NCBI GenBank assembly: GCA_027343665.1 | Contig: DAHWKL010000001.1 | Span: 254,783 to 313,293, forward strand | Source of the DNA: an archaeon | GTDB taxonomy: Archaea; Nanobdellota; Nanobdellia; Pacearchaeales; GW2011-AR1 | Reading direction: 5' to 3' | DNA: 58,511 nucleotides | The notes under the pieces: model-generated | The model's database searches: none | Told to the model about the DNA's origin: nothing | The model's input: the letters and a program-made list of their open reading frames with translations, nothing else | Program-made: the position numbers and the translations under genes | In this document: piece after piece, positions 42,737-51,101 of the stretch | How the letters are laid out: every line of letters begins with the position of its first letter | Position numbering within the stretch: position 1 is the first letter of the stretch

Positions 42737-43126
42737 ATGGCAGGGGAAGACGACATCGCCGAAAAGATCCATTCAGTCGCTAGAGAATTCGTGAAAGAGG
42801 TGGATTATGACAGGAAATTCTTCTCTTATTACAATCCTGCCGGCGGGGAGCTCATAGCGGAGATGGGATATGAAAGCGGGGATGACGCCGGGAACGTGGT
42901 GCGCGCTGTCCACAAGCTCTCAGAAATCTTCAGTTATAAGCCTTTTTGCAGATACTCAAAAGACCTCCTTGAGATAGGAAGCGCGGCATATGAAGAGAGA
43001 GTGTCTGAAATAGGCAAGATGTCTTTCATTGTATACAGATGGAACGAAAAAGATATGGAAGGCAAATTCTCCATGATGAAAGATTATCTCGAAAAAGGAT
43101 ACATATCTGAACTTGTGAAACTCTAG
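42737..43126 (+). CDS. Unknown 129-residue soluble protein
   Basis: An acidic, helical protein with segments such as AREFVKEVDYDRKFFSYYNP and DAGNVVRAVHKLSEIF. There are no membrane segments and no catalytic motif. It starts at ATG 42737, with a TATA-like AATAAATATAAACC about 27 bases before, so it is likely leaderless. No family recognised. Confidence 0.6.
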   Translation: MAGEDDIAEKIHSVAREFVKEVDYDRKFFSYYNPAGGELIAEMGYESGDDAGNVVRAVHKLSEIFSYKPFCRYSKDLLEIGSAAYEERVSEIGKMSFIVYRWNEKDMEGKFSMMKDYLEKGYISELVKL

Positions 43127-43205
43127 AAAAACTCTTATTCGAAATGTTATCACACAATAATTACAAAATCAAAAGATTTATATATTTTAATACTCATAAA
43201 GATCC

Positions 43206-43964
43206 ATGAATCAAAAGATATTTGATTCGAGATATCTCTTGGGCTTCATACCATCAGTCAATGGAAGAGTAGACCCCCCAATACTAAGTGTTGTCTATGG
43301 TTCCAGAAAGGATGGTTCAGATATAGATTTATTCTTAATATATCAAGATGAACCCCTGGAAAAAGCCCAGATAAAGGACGGGATTGATTGCCTTCAAAAT
43401 GGAATCAAAGATTTTTTTAATAGATTTTCAAGCAGAGACATTGAATTAACTGAACCGATAATAAACGGGGAATATCTGCAGGGGAACAGAGAAATATTTG
43501 AGTGGGCAAAAAATTTTCTGGATATTTCAGAAGTAAGTCAAAAGAATATTACATATCTCAAGGAAAGAAGTCTAGAATCATACTTGCAAGCAAATCTTTT
43601 CAGAGATATGGGAATAAACGAGCATTTTTCTGAACAAGCAATTAAAACCCCCTTGGAAGATGGAGTGATTGATGTCTTAGGTGAGCAAACAAGGTTCAAC
43701 AACTTTAATATATACAGAGGCCTTGGCATATTGACTTATTGCCTGAGCTATCTTACAAGTTCTAAAAGATATGAAGAGGGCGCTAAGAAAGTTACGTTGA
43801 AAGATATGATACAAAATCCCGTTAATGATGAAGAAAAGACCTTGAAGACTCTTCGGATATACTATAAAGAAAGGGGTAAAAGTTTTGGGCCCATCTCAAA
43901 TGAAGAATTAGATTATTTCTATAGTGCGGCTAAATCTTTTTTGAGAAAAGGGGGTTCTCATTAG
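43206..43964 (+). CDS. Minimal nucleotidyltransferase-like protein
   Basis: The 252-residue protein has the Pol-beta nucleotidyltransferase motif as VVYGSRKDGSDIDLFLIY (Gly32-Ser33, Asp39 and Asp41), with RDIELTEPI supplying a possible third acidic residue. The C-terminal 130 residues form a helical region of unknown type. Such proteins often add nucleotides to RNA, proteins or antibiotics, and many belong to toxin-antitoxin or defence loci. It starts at ATG 43206 about 25 bases after TTATATATTTTAA and is 1 base before the disordered-protein gene at 43966. Confidence 0.72.
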   Translation: MNQKIFDSRYLLGFIPSVNGRVDPPILSVVYGSRKDGSDIDLFLIYQDEPLEKAQIKDGIDCLQNGIKDFFNRFSSRDIELTEPIINGEYLQGNREIFEWAKNFLDISEVSQKNITYLKERSLESYLQANLFRDMGINEHFSEQAIKTPLEDGVIDVLGEQTRFNNFNIYRGLGILTYCLSYLTSSKRYEEGAKKVTLKDMIQNPVNDEEKTLKTLRIYYKERGKSFGPISNEELDYFYSAAKSFLRKGGSH

Positions 43965-43965
43965 C

Positions 43966-44961
43966 ATGACTTCTATGCTCCCTAAATCCTGCGGGTTTGG
44001 GTTTGCTCCAACCAAAGCTCCCTCAGGAGGAGGCAGCTTAATGGATAAACTCAGACCAGTTTACTTCACGGGAGAAGTCCCATCCGGATCAAGTCTTCCG
44101 TCTCTGCCACCTATCTCATACAGACAGTCATTCGGGATTTCAGTAACCGGGCCTAAGAGCGATATTTCTCCTGATCTTGACCCTGAAAGTTTTGCAAGGG
44201 GGGGTGAGAAAGTCGGAATCGGATTCAGAAGCGCAAGCCGAACCGGGGTAAGCGATGAAATATTAAAGGTGATAAGAGAAAATAGATTTTATTTAGAACC
44301 CCAAGAAGAAAACAAACCACGACCCGTTGTGGAGTTCTGGAAAATGCCCGAGATAGAACTAGAAAATAGACTGGAAAGACTTGCAGTCATACCATTAGCG
44401 TCACCATCAAGATCTAATTTCGAGACCTCTTATGAACCAGGATTTCCTGAACCATGGCATAATCCAATAGAAGAAAAAAGCTGGGTGGAAAGGGATTTCT
44501 CTGAACCTGGGAGGGCATTCATTCCAAGTTATACTACCCCCTTTGAAGATCAAAGGAGGAATGAATTGGATAGAATAATGGAAAAAGTTGAAGAGCGGAT
44601 TAAAAGAGATGCCAAACGTTTCAGTATAAATCCTTTAACCCCGGACTATTCTGGATCAAGTAAGTACTTTTTAGATGCAGACCAAATTGGAGCTCCTGCG
44701 CTGAGGTTGGATCTTGGTCACCCCACGCATAATCAGTTTCCTCACTTACATGTTAGAACAGAACCACCCTTGCCCATAAACCCCCCGGAATCTGTGGATA
44801 TTTATACGAATATTTTATTAAATCCAAAGAATCGTTTTCCAGGTTACAAAGAAGATAATTTTTCGTTTACCAATCAACCAAGCCAATCAGACAATGCATC
44901 ATTTGATGAAGAATCAGAAGAACCTAGCCTCTTTTCAAAAATTCTTGGTTGGTTTTTTTAA
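43966..44961 (+). CDS. Pro/Ser-rich, largely disordered unknown protein
   Basis: The 331-residue protein is rich in Pro, Ser, Glu and Asn, has no membrane helix and few predicted helices, apart from a charged stretch near residues 195-220. It ends in a short hydrophobic tail (LFSKILGWFF) directly before the next gene (1-base gap). Its position just after the nucleotidyltransferase (1 base) suggests it is a partner, substrate or scaffold. I cannot assign a function. Confidence 0.65.
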   Translation: MTSMLPKSCGFGFAPTKAPSGGGSLMDKLRPVYFTGEVPSGSSLPSLPPISYRQSFGISVTGPKSDISPDLDPESFARGGEKVGIGFRSASRTGVSDEILKVIRENRFYLEPQEENKPRPVVEFWKMPEIELENRLERLAVIPLASPSRSNFETSYEPGFPEPWHNPIEEKSWVERDFSEPGRAFIPSYTTPFEDQRRNELDRIMEKVEERIKRDAKRFSINPLTPDYSGSSKYFLDADQIGAPALRLDLGHPTHNQFPHLHVRTEPPLPINPPESVDIYTNILLNPKNRFPGYKEDNFSFTNQPSQSDNASFDEESEEPSLFSKILGWFF

Positions 44962-44962
44962 A

Positions 44963-45367
44963 ATGAAAATAAAAATAGCAGACACATCACATGAATCCCT
45001 CGGGACTTTTTCAGAAAGCAAAGTCGATGAAGTAAAGTTCTCGGATGAAAAAACCCCTGTCCTTTACACCGGAGATTATATAATAAAGATTAAGCCTGAA
45101 GGACAAAAAGACCTGGACACTTTTTTCGCAACTCTTTTCCCGGAGGAGTACAAAATTCTTGACCCCCCTAGAGTCTGGTTCATACTCAAAAAGAGAAAAG
45201 ACGGAAAAATCCTGAGAGAAGGAGTTTATTCATATCATGAAGAGCTTGGAAAAGACCTTCTTATATCAACTCAGGCTAAGCAATTCCTTCACTTTGACAT
45301 GATTTTCATTCCTGATGGCAAAGAGACTTCTGAAAGCTTCATGAGAGATATTTTCAGAAGACAGTAA
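44963..45367 (+). CDS. Unknown protein, family A (also present as a decayed copy at 46055)
   Basis: The 134-residue protein starts at ATG 44963 (MKIKIADTSHESLGTF), 1 base after the previous gene. It is a charged, probably alpha/beta protein with PRVWFILKKRKDGKILREG and a C-terminal SESFMRDIFRRQ. About 135 bases of its 5' end recur, nearly identical, at 46055-46190 as a broken copy. It belongs to the same gene block as the nucleotidyltransferase. Function unknown. Confidence 0.65.
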   Translation: MKIKIADTSHESLGTFSESKVDEVKFSDEKTPVLYTGDYIIKIKPEGQKDLDTFFATLFPEEYKILDPPRVWFILKKRKDGKILREGVYSYHEELGKDLLISTQAKQFLHFDMIFIPDGKETSESFMRDIFRRQ

Positions 45368-45371
45368 GAAA

Positions 45372-45413
45372 ATGGCACCATTTACTAAACTCAAGAGGTT
45401 TTTCTCATGGTAG
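45372..45413 (+). CDS. Possible 13-residue leader peptide
   Basis: ATG 45372 opens a 13-codon frame (MAPFTKLKRFFSW) whose stop codon lies 4 bases inside the next gene (ATG 45407), a typical coupling overlap. A related sequence in the same frame position (FTKFKEFLEW before a stop) occurs just before the second copy at 45752 but without a start codon. It could be a coupling peptide or only conserved upstream DNA. Confidence 0.3.
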   Translation: MAPFTKLKRFFSW

Positions 45414-45679
45414 TCTATAAGAATTCAATGGGGTATGAGTTAAACAAAAAAACCCGAAAGAAGTTAATCAGTTTGTACAAGCAATATTTAGAAGATCCTG
45501 AGCTTAAGTACATGAAATCAGCTTCAGATCCTTTTGTCAGTTCCGCAACTCATTTTTATACCGGGGCTGTTGAGTCAGCAATGGTTGGGGCAATAGAAAT
45601 CTACACAAACAACTTACCAAGAGAGAAAGCTAAAAAGATCCTTGCAGATTTAGAGAAAGAAGAAGCAGAGGATCCGTAA
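45407..45679 (+). CDS. Unknown small protein, family B
   Basis: The 90-residue protein starts YKNSMGYELNKKTRKKLISL and ends in a helix KAKKILADLEKEEAED. It is paralogous to the frame-shifted gene at 45752, sharing the GY-x-x-NKK-x-RK-x-LI-x-LY-x-x-Y pattern and the ILADLEKE ending. It is soluble and charged, without known motif. It follows family A and lies in the nucleotidyltransferase block. Confidence 0.6.
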   Translation: MVVYKNSMGYELNKKTRKKLISLYKQYLEDPELKYMKSASDPFVSSATHFYTGAVESAMVGAIEIYTNNLPREKAKKILADLEKEEAEDP

Positions 45680-45751
45680 GAAGATTATGAAAGGATAATT
45701 AATTTCACAGGTCTTGTAATCATTTTTCACCAAATTTAAGGAATTTTTGGA

Positions 45752-46044
45752 ATGGTAAGCAAAAACACGGCAGGATATCATGTGAATAAAAAGGTCAGGA
45801 AACAGCTAATTTATCTATACAGAAGGTACATAGAGGATTCAGATAATTCAGATGATTACTTCACAAAGAACGCAGTTGATTTTGACTCAAGTCATCCGAT
45901 AATGCATACTGATATTGTCAATAAAGCCCTAAATTCTACTTGGAGGATGCAAAAAAGTTTTATGAAGGAGAAAAGCTTTCAAAAGAAGAAGCCCAGGATA
46001 TCTTAGCGGATTTGGAAAAAGAAGATGCTGAAGACACTGAATAA
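45752..46044 (+). pseudogene. Frame-shifted second copy of family B
   Basis: The reading frame from ATG 45752 matches family B (GYHVNKKVRKQLIYLYRRY) but stops early at 46006. In another frame, EDAKKFYEGEKLSKEEAQ and the family ending DILADLEKEDAEDTE continue to a stop at 46044. A one-base loss (or two-base gain) at about 45930-45955 therefore broke the gene. The intact C-terminal coding suggests recent damage. Confidence 0.7.
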
Positions 46045-46054
46045 ATCTGTTAAT

Positions 46055-46190
46055 ATGAAAATAAAAATAGCAGACACATCGCAGAATCCCTCGGTACTTT
46101 TTCAGAAAGCAAAGTCGATGAAGTAAAGTTCTCGGATGAGAAAAACCCGGTCATCTACACCGGAGATTATATAATAGAAATTAAGCCTGC
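46055..46190 (+). pseudogene. Truncated, frame-shifted copy of family A
   Basis: The DNA from ATG 46055 repeats the first 135 bases of the gene at 44963 almost base for base, but lacks one base around 46080-46085 and stops matching at about 46190. The reverse-strand gene at 46181 uses a stop codon inside this remnant. Together with the copy at 45752, the order is A-B-B'-A'. Confidence 0.75.
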
Positions 46191-46339
46191 CCGGTCTCAT
46201 TGAACTTCTTCATGAGCTTCTCAGTGATGACCTGAGGTGCAAAGCCTTTCCTGCTGCAATTCTTCACAAATTCATCGTATACTTTCTTGTCGATGATGTA
46301 ATCTATCTTCATCTTTTGAGCGCCAGGTGGTGTTGATGC
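46181..46339 (-). CDS. Small RHH/antitoxin-like protein
   Basis: The 52-residue protein from ATG 46339 contains KIDYIIDKKVYDEFVKNCSR and GFAPQVITEKLMKKFNETG, the strand-helix-turn-helix pattern of small archaeal RHH regulators. TTTTATATAC on the reverse strand, about 27 bases before 46339, supports this start; a longer frame to 46444 is less likely. Its last codons and stop read into the A' remnant, so the native C-terminus may be lost. Partner unknown. Confidence 0.55.
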   Translation of the reverse strand, partial: ASTPPGAQKMKIDYIIDKKVYDEFVKNCSRKGFAPQVITEKLMKKFNETGQA

Positions 46340-46433
46340 CATATAAGGATTAGACAAATCCGGTATATAAAACTTAAGGCCGGAACCCTGATATCGCCAG
46401 ATATTTAAAGCGTCCATGCGTTTCATTTTGACT

Positions 46434-46493
46434 ATGAAGGTCATGGAGATCGTGAAACTTCATACAGGTAAAAGGGGGGACGCGAAAAAATGA
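46434..46493 (+). CDS. Possible 19-residue leader ORF
   Basis: ATG 46434 opens a 19-codon frame (MKVMEIVKLHTGKRGDAKK) whose stop TGA overlaps the next ATG at 46490 as ATGA. A TATA-like ATATTTAAAG lies about 27 bases upstream. It may be a translated leader coupled to the 44-residue gene, or an accident. Confidence 0.35.
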   Translation: MKVMEIVKLHTGKRGDAKK

Positions 46494-46624
46494 TTGACTG
46501 GTGGAAGTTCGTTGTCGGACTTGTCGGCACTGTAGGAGTTGTATGGCAAATGCCAACTGATGTAGGCTCATGGCTTGTCGGAGTGGCTTTCCTTGCAATG
46601 TTTGTAAGCAGCTTCTTCAAATAA
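46490..46624 (+). CDS. 44-residue membrane protein
   Basis: A short frame encodes a small hydrophobic protein: MIDWWKFVVGLVGTVGVVWQ followed by PTDVGSWLVGVAFLAMFVSS and FFK. It has two membrane-spanning segments. A GGGGGG purine run lies 7-12 bases before the ATG. Use of polar turn residues and balanced codons suggests it is real. It overlaps the 19-codon frame by 4 bases. No family recognised. Confidence 0.5.
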   Translation: MIDWWKFVVGLVGTVGVVWQMPTDVGSWLVGVAFLAMFVSSFFK

Positions 46625-46711
46625 GGCCGCTTTGATATAGTTTAATTTTTATTCTTGTTTTTTATTCCGGATAATACATCTCTTTATAAATTACGAACAC
46701 AGAAGAGATTC

Positions 46712-46999
46712 ATGAGACTTGATGAATTCAAGAGAAAAGGATTTAAGAGAGGAGATCTTGTGGAAATTACTTTATCTTCAAATGCAACTGAGTATGGGGA
46801 TGGAGAGACATATTACCTTCCTGATATGTTCACAAATGAGCCGGGAAGACTGAAATCAGGTTATTATCTGTCAAATGACAGTGTATTTGTTGTTTTGGCA
46901 AATGAGTGGGACAAGACAGCAAATTCCTTCAAAGAAGGCTCAACCAGGATAATATACGATTTCGATGTCGTCGAATCTGCAGAAAAAAAACAAAATTAA
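46712..46999 (+). CDS. Unknown 95-residue protein with SH3-like appearance
   Basis: Starting at ATG 46712 (MRLDEFKRKGFKRGDLVEIT), about 25 bases after CTTTATAAATT, this small protein is beta-rich, with a short KRGDLVEI opening typical of small SH3/OB-like barrels and a SVFVVLANEWDKTA core. It is soluble and charged. No family recognised; interaction with nucleic acid or protein is possible but unproven. Confidence 0.55.
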   Translation: MRLDEFKRKGFKRGDLVEITLSSNATEYGDGETYYLPDMFTNEPGRLKSGYYLSNDSVFVVLANEWDKTANSFKEGSTRIIYDFDVVESAEKKQN

Positions 47000-47084
47000 A
47001 TCGGATTATTCTGAAGATTTTATTGGATCTTGCCGTAAAAAATATATCCCTAAGATTTATATAACCTCAGCGGATGATTCAAAA

Positions 47085-47408
47085 ATGGGAAATCTGGAAT
47101 TTTACAAAGAACTCAATGGGAAACTAAATGATACGGGGAAGGCTTACCTGAAAGCTTTGGATGAACACAGGAGCGAAGATGCCGACAGGCTGAGAGATAA
47201 TTTTTTCGAACTTGCCGACAATGGATACAATTCAATTGCAATAGAGATAAAAACGTCAATTGAGATGGCAGAGAGAGAATCCGATCATAATCTGAAAGAA
47301 GGGTACAAACACCACGCAGATGAACTTGAATCACTTGTCATAAAGAACAGCAGCATAGTGGATGAAGTCCTGAAAAAGCAAAAAAGTCTTCTTGACAAAT
47401 TCGGTTAA
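47085..47408 (+). CDS. Unknown 107-residue helical protein
   Basis: From ATG 47085 (MGNLEFYKELNGKLNDTGKA), about 27 bases after TTTATATAACC, the protein is almost entirely helical and charged, ending EVLKKQKSLLDKFG. A longer frame to 46965 is less likely given promoter position. It converges on the P-type ATPase remnant with a 4-base overlap of stops. No motif recognised. Confidence 0.55.
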   Translation: MGNLEFYKELNGKLNDTGKAYLKALDEHRSEDADRLRDNFFELADNGYNSIAIEIKTSIEMAERESDHNLKEGYKHHADELESLVIKNSSIVDEVLKKQKSLLDKFG

Positions 47409-48463
47409 GCCTGATTTCCCGCTCTTCCAAAGAAAAAAACTTTTACGAAGTCATTTATTAATATTGAAAAAATTACAAAGCCCAGGACAAAAATTATTAT
47501 AGGGAGGGGAAGGCTGGTGATTATAAAACCCGTGAGGAGCATAGTTATGACAATAGCTGAACTTGCAGTAACAGAAAGCAAGAGGGCATTTCCCGGACGC
47601 GATTCCCACATGTGACCTTTCTCTCTTATGATAAGAACATCAAGTATGCTAAAGAAAAAGAGGATAGCAAATCCAAAACTCTCAAGTTCGGAAACATTTG
47701 AAAATATGCCAAAAAAACCCTGAGCAAGATAAAGGATACCCAAGGATTCGGCAAGTGTGAGAAGACCTATAAGGACACTTACTTTCGCAGTGTCTTTTAT
47801 CCGGAATATTTCAGGCTTTGCACCTACCCTGACATTGTCCGTGGAGAAAGATATTGTCGTAAAATCAACGAATATAAGAAGAAGAACCACATCAAGGGCT
47901 GACGCGATATATTTTCCCGTAAGTATATAAGCAAGACAGACAAAAAAGACCACCTGGAAAGTTTTCATTATCTTGTTAGTTATCCAGTTGGACACCCCCC
48001 TATGTATCTCCCTTCCTGTTTTTATGAGGGAAAGCACGCCATCAAGGCTATCATTTACAAGGACGACACTCGCGGATTTTTTAGCGATATCCGTAGCATT
48101 TTTGACGGCAATTCCGACTTCAGCTTCCTTTAGGGCAGGAGCATCATTGACACCATCTCCTGTCATGCCTACAGTCTCGCCCTCAGTCTGTATAGATTTC
48201 ACTATATCAAATTTATCTTCAGGCAAAACCTCACAGAATACATCAGCGCGGGAAAGGCTCTGGCCCATTTTCCCTTCGCGGAGGCTTACGACTTCGCCTG
48301 AACCGGACAATATCCCCGTCTCTTTTGCTATGTCACGGGCAACAGGCGCCGCATCTCCCGTGAGCATTTTCACTTTGACACCTAAAGATTTGATTTTATC
48401 AATAAAATCGCGCGAATCTTTTCTCGGAGCATCATAAAGCGCAACCAACCCGACACTTAACAA
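47405..48463 (-). pseudogene. P-type ATPase remnant (C-terminal part only)
   Basis: The reverse-strand frame carries only the back half of a P-type cation ATPase: VKMLTGDAAPVARDIAKETG, the hinge MTGDGVNDAPALKEAEVGIA, and about six membrane helices to the C-terminus. The N-terminal membrane helices, the actuator domain and the DKTGT phosphorylation motif are missing, so it cannot pump. Its first codon is a TTG at 48463 directly after the stop of an unrelated truncated frame at 48470. It most resembles the H+-ATPase-like (P3A) group. Confidence 0.8.
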
Positions 48464-48469
48464 CCGAAC

Positions 48470-48655
48470 CTAACCACCCGTAAAATTACCAATGCCTTCA
48501 GTCCTTTTCATTTTCCCCTTCTCGTTTGTTACGATCCATGGATGAGAAGCAAAAGGGAAAGGCCACGAGACTTTCGAAACCAGGAAGAACACCTGGGAGG
48601 AATTTTTCTTCACTAGTTTCATGAATTCTTTCTCGCTGTATATCTTCCTCTTCAT
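48470..48655 (-). pseudogene. N-terminal fragment of an unknown gene fused to the ATPase remnant
   Basis: A 61-codon frame (MKRKIYSEKEFMKLVKKNSS, then SWPFPFASHPWIVTNEKGKM) has the look of the N-terminal third of a larger protein, then stops abruptly 7 bases before the ATPase fragment starts. A deletion between two genes facing the same way would produce exactly this arrangement. Weak alternative: a complete small gene. Confidence 0.5.
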
Positions 48656-48758
48656 TTTTTTACGAACAGAATTTATTTTAATTAGTTTATGGATCCCATA
48701 AAGAGAAATTTGAAATGATTATCCATAAATCTTAAAATACCCCAGCCCTTCAAAAATC

Positions 48759-49346
48759 ATGATGAACCTCCCGATAACAAGAGAAAAAGCCGTGGAAGTG
48801 CTTAGGTCATACCACCCTGAAGAGTTCGATATGATACATTATCTTGAATCCGAGGCTGTCATGAAAGAAGTCGCGAAACTCCTCGGAGAAGATGAAGACT
48901 ATTTTGGGATGCTTGGCCTTCTTCATGACATAGACTGGACAATAACAAAATCAGAGGTCTCAACCCACCTTACTAAAGCTCCGGATATGTTAAAAAGATT
49001 GGGATTCGATGATGAATTCATACAGATAATCCTTTCCCATGGCTATGGTTTCGAGGAGCTTCCGCAGCTCAAAGACAAAGAAAGGACAAAGAAAATCGAA
49101 TACGCTCTCGCAGCTTCAGAGACCATAACGGGACTTGTCTACACTTACGCCCTCATGAGGGGAAAAAAAGTCTCCGACATGGAAGCAAAAGGCCTGAAGA
49201 AAAAGTTCAAAGACAAGGCTTTTGCAGCGGGCTGCCGCAGGGATGTGATAGCAGAGATAGAGAAAACAGGGCTCACTCTTGACCAGCTATTTGAAGCTGC
49301 GATAAGGGGCGTGACAAAGATAAAAGACGAGATAGGATTAATATGA
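48759..49346 (+). CDS. HD-domain phosphohydrolase-like protein
   Basis: The 195-residue helical protein has HD-type metal motifs: LLHDIDWT (near residue 50), with SHGYGFEELP following (near residue 88). Substrates of HD proteins include nucleotides and cyclic phosphates. It starts at one of two adjacent ATGs (48759 or 48762), about 27 bases after CTTAAAATAC. It precedes a histone-fold gene in the same direction with a 40-base gap. Confidence 0.82.
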   Translation: MMNLPITREKAVEVLRSYHPEEFDMIHYLESEAVMKEVAKLLGEDEDYFGMLGLLHDIDWTITKSEVSTHLTKAPDMLKRLGFDDEFIQIILSHGYGFEELPQLKDKERTKKIEYALAASETITGLVYTYALMRGKKVSDMEAKGLKKKFKDKAFAAGCRRDVIAEIEKTGLTLDQLFEAAIRGVTKIKDEIGLI

Positions 49347-49386
49347 TAAGCATTAATTTAATAAATTCCGGCAAATTATACAAATC

Positions 49387-49575
49387 GTGGCACTCATAAT
49401 AAAATCCAACATAAAAAAAGTCGTGAAAGAGCTTCAGGGAGAAAACGAAGACGTGACTTCAGTCGCCGAAGAAGTCGAGACAGAACTTGAGAAAAAAGCC
49501 GAAGACCTCATTCGTGCTGGAATAGAGCGGGCGAGGGCGAACAAAAGAAGGACGCTTCAGGCCCGGGACTTGTGA
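49387..49575 (+). CDS. Single-domain histone-fold protein (DUF1931-like)
   Basis: The 62-residue protein, starting with GTG at 49387 (MALIIKSNIKKVVKELQGEN), has a histone-fold-like second half: VAEEVETELEKKAEDLIRAG, then ERARANKRRTLQARDL. Archaeal single-histone-fold proteins of the DUF1931 type end with just such a KRKTVxPRDL-like motif. It likely binds DNA as a dimer. The following 146-base gap to 49722 shows only AT-rich promoter-like DNA. Confidence 0.7.
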   Translation: MALIIKSNIKKVVKELQGENEDVTSVAEEVETELEKKAEDLIRAGIERARANKRRTLQARDL

Positions 49576-49721
49576 TTTTTGGGGCTAGGTTGTATATTAT
49601 AACACAATATAGTCTTTGAAAAAGATATTTTGTATAATATATTATGCAATAGGTATTTTCTATAACAACTTTTCAGAAAATTTTATAATAAACTTTTTAA
49701 TCCGGAAAAATATCTAAGTTC

Positions 49722-50147
49722 ATGCCAAAAGATGTGAAAACAGCTCAACCCGTCGTGAGTGTCAAAGATAAGAGAAAAGTCTCAACAAAATTCGCAGGAA
49801 TACTAGCGATAATTTCCATGATAGGATTTTTAGAGATAATACTTTCAAGTTTCTTTAATATATCAATCAAAGATTATTCAGCATTTTTATGGCTCATGAC
49901 CATGGGGATAGGTTTCATAGTTATTGCAAAGCCCAAGAATCTTTACAAGACATCCAAAAAGAAATTCGACGAAGGAAGTTTCTCGCGACTTACCACTTTA
50001 GTCCTGGGTACGATGGCGATAATCTCTGCTATACTGAGCCTGCCTTTTGTCGGGATACAAAGTGCGATACTCTCAGCATTCAGGGGTATAATCTCCATAA
50101 TCTCGATAAGATTCATTGTTGTGCAGACATGGATAATAAGGAATTGA
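49722..50147 (+). CDS. Four-helix membrane protein of unknown function
   Basis: The 141-residue protein has a basic cytoplasmic N-terminus (DKRKVSTKFAG) and four hydrophobic segments: about residues 24-45, 53-68, 90-108 and 113-137. There is no signal peptide and no known transporter motif. A TATA-like CTTTTTAATCC lies about 27 bases before ATG 49722. It seems monocistronic. Confidence 0.6.
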   Translation: MPKDVKTAQPVVSVKDKRKVSTKFAGILAIISMIGFLEIILSSFFNISIKDYSAFLWLMTMGIGFIVIAKPKNLYKTSKKKFDEGSFSRLTTLVLGTMAIISAILSLPFVGIQSAILSAFRGIISIISIRFIVVQTWIIRN

Positions 50148-50207
50148 AAGACACCTTCTTCATGCAACAATCTTTATAATGACCTGAATTTCTCCTGATT
50201 TGAGAAA

Positions 50208-50945
50208 ATGGATTATCTTGAAAAATTAGTCAAGGACGCCTTCATTGATAATGAAGCGAATAGTTTATTTTTGTATGCTTCAACTCACCCAGAATGCAGA
50301 CAAGATATGGCGCAACAGCTTGCAGACATGGATGAAATAAATGATTATATTTCCACGAGGGACTGGAAAAAGATCAAAGAGATCAGAAGTAAAAGAGATT
50401 TTAAAATGAAAATGATACAAATATCCTTGGAGAATGAATCCGAACTCAGAGAGAAAGCTTACAATAATATAACCGAGATATTCCTTACAACCGATGATTT
50501 GAGAGATAAGATAAAAACAGAGCTGGATGAATTGAAAGCTGACGGTAACGGCCTAAACAGAGAAGAGGAATCAAGATATCGTAAAGCATCTCAGGAATTG
50601 TTCAGGTTCACAAAGGCAAATGACGAAATCATAAATCTCTTGATCGTGAATTCAAAAAAAGAGGGTGTTGAAAACACAATAAAAACTGAAGGAATAGAAA
50701 AAACGATAAGAACGGTCTTTGGAACATCCGAAAGATATATCGCGCATATGAAAGAATTTTTCGGGGCTGTAAAAAAGGCTGAAATTATAATCAATAAGAT
50801 CGTAATGACTGAAGATTACCTTAGGACAAGAAGAGGGAAACTCATCAAAATGAAGATGGAGGAAGTGAATGACAGAACAAACAAAATGAATATGAATTAT
50901 ATTTTATCAAGAGCGGGTGAGATATGGGAAGCTCCTGCTCAATAA
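50208..50945 (+). CDS. Unknown 245-residue coiled-coil-rich protein
   Basis: This soluble, highly charged protein is predicted to be nearly all helical, with long Lys/Glu heptad-like stretches (for instance ELDELKADGNGLNREEESRY) and a GTSERYIAHMKEFFGAVKKA segment. No catalytic motif or membrane region. It starts at ATG 50208 with an AT-rich promoter about 27 bases upstream. Unknown function. Confidence 0.6.
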   Translation: MDYLEKLVKDAFIDNEANSLFLYASTHPECRQDMAQQLADMDEINDYISTRDWKKIKEIRSKRDFKMKMIQISLENESELREKAYNNITEIFLTTDDLRDKIKTELDELKADGNGLNREEESRYRKASQELFRFTKANDEIINLLIVNSKKEGVENTIKTEGIEKTIRTVFGTSERYIAHMKEFFGAVKKAEIIINKIVMTEDYLRTRRGKLIKMKMEEVNDRTNKMNMNYILSRAGEIWEAPAQ

Positions 50946-51007
50946 TATTAACAGCATCTCATCAGATTAATTTGTTTTCGGCAGGCCCAAAATCTTCTCC
51001 GTAACCC

Positions 51008-51022
51008 GCCCACTTCGTGGGC
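51008..51022. repeat. GC-rich hairpin GCCCAC-TTC-GTGGGC in an AT-rich gap
   Basis: A perfect six-base-pair stem with a three-base loop lies in the 156-base gap between 50945 and 51102. Its surroundings (51000-51050) are GC-rich unlike nearby noncoding DNA. It might be a small dispersed palindrome or part of an RNA; no promoter can be tied to it. Confidence 0.35.
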
Positions 51023-51101
51023 ATATGCGTCGCATTCACAGGATAGGAGAATAAATCCCTGCTCCAGAAAATCTTTAATAGTTATTGCAATTAATGTCAT
51101 C

